Below, piece after piece: positions 61,821-64,000 of a stretch of 64,000 nucleotides of DNA. The notes below the pieces were generated by a model, which did not search any database, was not told where the DNA came from, and was given only the letters and a program-made list of their open reading frames with translations. Every line of letters starts with the position of its first letter. Position 1 is the stretch's first letter. Source of the stretch: Effusibacillus lacus (lineage in GTDB: Bacteria > Bacillota > Bacilli > Tumebacillales > Effusibacillaceae); assembly GCF_002335525.1 (NCBI RefSeq), contig NZ_BDUF01000121.1, positions 26,929 through 90,928 on the forward strand, read 5' to 3'. A program made the translations under genes and the position numbers.

Positions 61821-62682
61821 ATTATTTCCGGCCTGGGTCCATCCTTTGACCCTTTCCCTGGCCCTCTCCCTGGCCCTCCTGGTTGGAGGTTGCAGCCCGC
61901 AGATCACCGCTCCTGACTCCAGGGATGTTCAAGTGGAGCAGAAGGAGAAGCAGCTTGATCCGGATGGCTGGAACAAGATCCTGGAAGCGGTGGAAGCGAG
62001 CAAAAAAGTAACGAAGTTTGAGATCAACGGAAAACTGGAAACCCGGGAACAGAACCGGACCCACCTGGCCACCGTCTACGGATATGTGAACCTGCCGGAC
62101 CGGATTGATGTGTCGCAGAAGATCGACGGACGCTCCTATTATCTGTATCAGGATGCCGATTCTTCCTACTTCCGGGAGGAAGGTGTGTGGCGGAAGATTG
62201 ATCGGGTCAAGCTGCCTGACACCTGGGGAGGATTGGAGCGTCTCGGAAAGCTGCAGCCCCCAACGGTCTACCGGTTCGGGGACATCTCCATTCTGACCCA
62301 CAACGACACGGAGCTCTACCAGTTTGAGGCGGACGCGGTGGAATTGGCCGGGCTTCCAGCTTCCCAGGCCGGTACCCAGGCAGGTAATCAGGCTGGCCAA
62401 GAAGGTAACCAGGCAGGTAATCAAGCTGGCCAAGCAGCTACCCAAGCCGGCCAGCTAGCTGCCCCCCAGGGGAAGAAGATTCCGAGCCTTTACACCATCT
62501 ATATTGACAAAGAACACCGGTATATCCGTCAGATTGACATCCAATCGACCAGCGCGGTGGACGATGTGGGCACCGTTCTGTCCATCGCCTCGATCCGCTT
62601 CGCCTCCCAGAACAAAGACCACGTAACGATCGGGAAGAAGCCGGAATCCCTACTGCAGCAGCTGAAGGCCGAGCAGCAGTAG
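61813..62682 (+). CDS. Lipoprotein, LolA/outer-membrane-lipoprotein-sorting-like, with Gln-Ala-Gly repeats
   Basis: 289 aa; the start lies 8 bp inside the previous gene. The signal peptide ends in a lipobox (LALLVGGCSPQ). The body, KFEINGKLETREQNRTHLAT, YGYVNLPDRIDVSQKIDGRS, YYLYQDADSSYFREEGVWRK and IDKEHRYIRQIDIQSTS, resembles the LolA/LppX-type half barrel that binds lipids (inference). In the middle lies a low-complexity insert of (N/T/G)QAGQ-type repeats (~178-215). Last gene of the operon. Confidence 0.82.
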   Translation: MRKLFPAWVHPLTLSLALSLALLVGGCSPQITAPDSRDVQVEQKEKQLDPDGWNKILEAVEASKKVTKFEINGKLETREQNRTHLATVYGYVNLPDRIDVSQKIDGRSYYLYQDADSSYFREEGVWRKIDRVKLPDTWGGLERLGKLQPPTVYRFGDISILTHNDTELYQFEADAVELAGLPASQAGTQAGNQAGQEGNQAGNQAGQAATQAGQLAAPQGKKIPSLYTIYIDKEHRYIRQIDIQSTSAVDDVGTVLSIASIRFASQNKDHVTIGKKPESLLQQLKAEQQ

Positions 62683-62703
62683 TCAAATGAACGGCATACA
62701 GCA

Positions 62704-62755
62704 TCAGGTTCCTGATCGGGAAAATTTCCCGACTGGGGACCTGAATTTTATTTTT
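62704..62755 (+). terminator. Rho-independent terminator of the 58828-62682 operon
   Basis: CAGGTTCC pairs with GGGACCTG, enclosing a second perfect stem CGGGAAA/TTTCCCG, followed by AATTTTATTTTT. It begins about 22 bp after the stop. Confidence 0.75.
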
Positions 62756-62794
62756 GCTTCCTGGCTGGGTATCCCCCCTTCCGACTCCGGATCT

Positions 62795-62995
62795 GCACCC
62801 AAATAACGGATTCTGAGGCTCTTATTTTCTGACGACCAGGCCCTTTTTTTCAAATAAAGGATCCTCATGCTCCTATTGTAGACTCCCAGCTGCCCGCAAA
62901 CCTTGTAAGGTGCTGATAAGTACCTTTCAGTCCGTTATCCAACAAAAACGGCTGTTCCTCCTGAAAATAAGCGCCTGAAAATCTGTTATTTGTAA
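62795..62995. repeat. AATAAC-type mini-elements
   Basis: AAATAACGGATTCTGAGGCT then CTTATTTT (62801-62828), AAATAAAGGATCCTCATGCT then CCTATTG (62852-62878), and AAAATAAGCGCCTGAAAATC then TGTTATTTG are three members. The ends AAATAA and TTATTT are inverted. No gene is supported in 62683-63136 apart from these and the promoter at 63010-63039. Confidence 0.6.
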
Positions 62996-63009
62996 AGTGA
63001 GTGAAACTT

Positions 63010-63039
63010 TTGCGTCATAAAACAATAATATGGTATAAT
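63010..63039 (+). promoter_or_regulatory. Promoter of the 63137 gene
   Basis: TTGCGT (63010-63015) and a consensus TATAAT (63034-63039) are spaced 18 bp; the start codon is ~98 bp further. Confidence 0.7.
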
Positions 63040-63136
63040 ATTTTTGTATGAGCCAATTGTGCAGCCTGGATAATCGGAAGCATCTCTATCTATGAGTGAA
63101 CATCAGGTGCAGCAGGAATCTAAGGAGGTTTATTCC

Positions 63137-63802
63137 ATGGACTTTCAAGCAGCTTATAAAGAATTCATTGCCACACATCTGAAAAGGCGGAAGGGCGAAC
63201 GGTTACGGAGGTTAAAAGAAGGGCATGGTCACGCGGAGAAGCTCTTTCTGGAACAAGTTTGGTGGCCCGCTTTCGGACAATTCAACTACTTGCATCCGGA
63301 ATACGAGGTGCATGACTTTAGGGATGGGTATCGGTACATTGATTTTGCTTATATCCGTCCGCATTTTCAAGTGGCTTTCGAAATCGACGGGTTCGGTCCG
63401 CATTTGCGCAATCTAAGCCGCTGGCAGTATTCGGATCATTTGCTCAGGCAAAACCACTTAATTATCGACGGATGGAAGGTGATACGCTTTACCTATGACG
63501 ATGTAAACGAAAAACCCCGGGTGTGCCAACAGATGATTCAGCAGTTGATGGGAAGATGGCTTGGCGAGGAGCGCAATTTGGAAGAAGCCACTTATATGGA
63601 AAAAGAGGTCATGCGAATGGCGCTTCGACTCTGCCGACCCATAACACCGGGCGATGTTTGCAGGCAATTGGGAGTTGAGAACCGATTTGCGCGGAAGCTG
63701 CTTCATAGTCTGGTTGCAAAAAAGTGGCTGGTGCCCGCAAGCGGTCAGACTCGAATTCGCACGTACCGACCAAATTTGGAGGGGAAGAATTTTCTGCTGT
63801 AG
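63137..63802 (+). CDS. DUF559/PD-(D/E)XK-like protein with winged-helix-like tail
   Basis: 221 aa from the ATG at 63137 behind AAGGAGG at 8 nt; the longer frame from 63092 has no ribosome site. It has the nuclease-like core: HAEKLFLEQVWWPAFG, then RYIDFAYIRPHFQVAFEIDG, with Asp and Glu-x-Asp at the positions of the metal-binding D and E-x-K, and WKVIRFTYDDV, the typical last strand of Vsr/DUF559 folds. The Lys is replaced by Asp (EIDG), common in DUF559. The C-terminal ~60 residues (PITPGDVCRQLGVENRFARK) look like a helix-turn-helix. It stands alone and may act on DNA; neither restriction nor repair can be assigned. Confidence 0.75.
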   Translation: MDFQAAYKEFIATHLKRRKGERLRRLKEGHGHAEKLFLEQVWWPAFGQFNYLHPEYEVHDFRDGYRYIDFAYIRPHFQVAFEIDGFGPHLRNLSRWQYSDHLLRQNHLIIDGWKVIRFTYDDVNEKPRVCQQMIQQLMGRWLGEERNLEEATYMEKEVMRMALRLCRPITPGDVCRQLGVENRFARKLLHSLVAKKWLVPASGQTRIRTYRPNLEGKNFLL

Positions 63803-63849
63803 TGTTTGACCCTGTTGGCACCCGTTTCTGATCCTCTGCCCCAATGGAT

Positions 63850-63970
63850 CGGCGAAATAACTGATTTTCGATCCGTTATTGTTCTCTCCCAGAGGTCATT
63901 TTTTTCAATAAACATTCCTGTAGGTGTTAAGATTTCACCTTTGCCAAAACAGGAAACGCCTCGGTATGAT
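63850..63970 (+). promoter_or_regulatory. Mini-element and outward promoter at the window end
   Basis: AAATAACTGATTTTCGATCC then GTTATTGTT (63855-63883) is another AATAAC-type element. TTGCCA (63941-63946) and TATGAT (63965-63970), spaced 18 bp, form a plausible promoter reading out of the window. Confidence 0.45.
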
Positions 63971-64000
63971 GGGGGTGTCACGGGTCAGAAGCCCTTAAAC

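Overview
The window looks like chromosome of a spore-forming Bacillota, most likely Alicyclobacillaceae (Effusibacillus/Tumebacillus-like). This is inference from AGGAGG-type ribosome sites, roughly half GC, many secreted proteins with copper-amine-oxidase N-terminal ('stalk') domains, an S-layer-like gene, and RND pumps in what should be a single-membrane cell. There is no rRNA, tRNA, phage structural gene, transposase or CRISPR array.

Layout. (1) 1-13.2 kb is an efflux region: the 3' part of an RND permease and its lipoprotein adaptor (+), a MarR-EmrA-EmrB type operon (-), and a second RND permease plus adaptor (-). Between them lie a stalk-domain protein (5606-6898) and 1.9 kb of non-coding repeats: a 46-bp x4 array and a 41-bp x26 array with a hairpin in every unit. 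(2) 13.2-21 kb is a small defence and toxin-antitoxin patch: a small protein plus GNAT acetyltransferase pair, a TPR membrane protein, an AbrB/PIN (VapC-like) module, a solitary AbrB antitoxin with two decayed copies, and an RloA/RloB (AbiL-like) pair, all within duplicated, decaying sequence. (3) 21.2-22.9 kb is a secreted glucosaminidase with SH3b and stalk domains.

(4) 22.9-43.1 kb is a large cell-surface glycan operon read on the minus strand: polymerase/ligase, flippase, glycosyltransferases, methyltransferases, nucleotide-sugar enzymes, AsnB, a small phosphoglycosyl transferase, a PglF/CapD-like dehydratase and a YdcF protein. Two of its genes are broken: a UDP-glucose dehydrogenase and a glycosyltransferase. 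(5) 43.3-47.3 kb carries a TolC-like protein fused to a stalk domain and an S-layer-like protein, also with a stalk domain, behind a long structured leader. (6) 47.6-52.7 kb holds an MBOAT/SGNH acyl-transfer pair between two almost identical glycosyltransferase genes, the second ending in a foreign tail. The position of (4) beside (5) suggests glycosylation of the S-layer or another surface polymer.

(7) 53.1-54.8 kb is a RelE/ParE-type toxin-antitoxin operon with an uncharacterised leading gene and a trailing gene. (8) 54.8-58.6 kb holds two paralogous coiled-coil proteins with extreme heptad repetition, a Ser-rich secreted protein and another stalk-domain protein. (9) 58.8-62.7 kb is a + strand operon of an O-antigen-ligase-like protein, a membrane protein with an FG-GAP-like motif, and a lipoprotein. 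(10) 63.1-63.8 kb is a lone DUF559/PD-(D/E)XK-like protein with a winged-helix-like tail.

The most unusual signals are the 41-bp array with covarying palindromes, the S-layer leader and its 17-nt palindrome, the four-copy antitoxin family, the toxin-antitoxin operon with extra genes, the TolC-like/stalk fusion, and a chimeric duplicate glycosyltransferase joined to a dispersed hairpin element.
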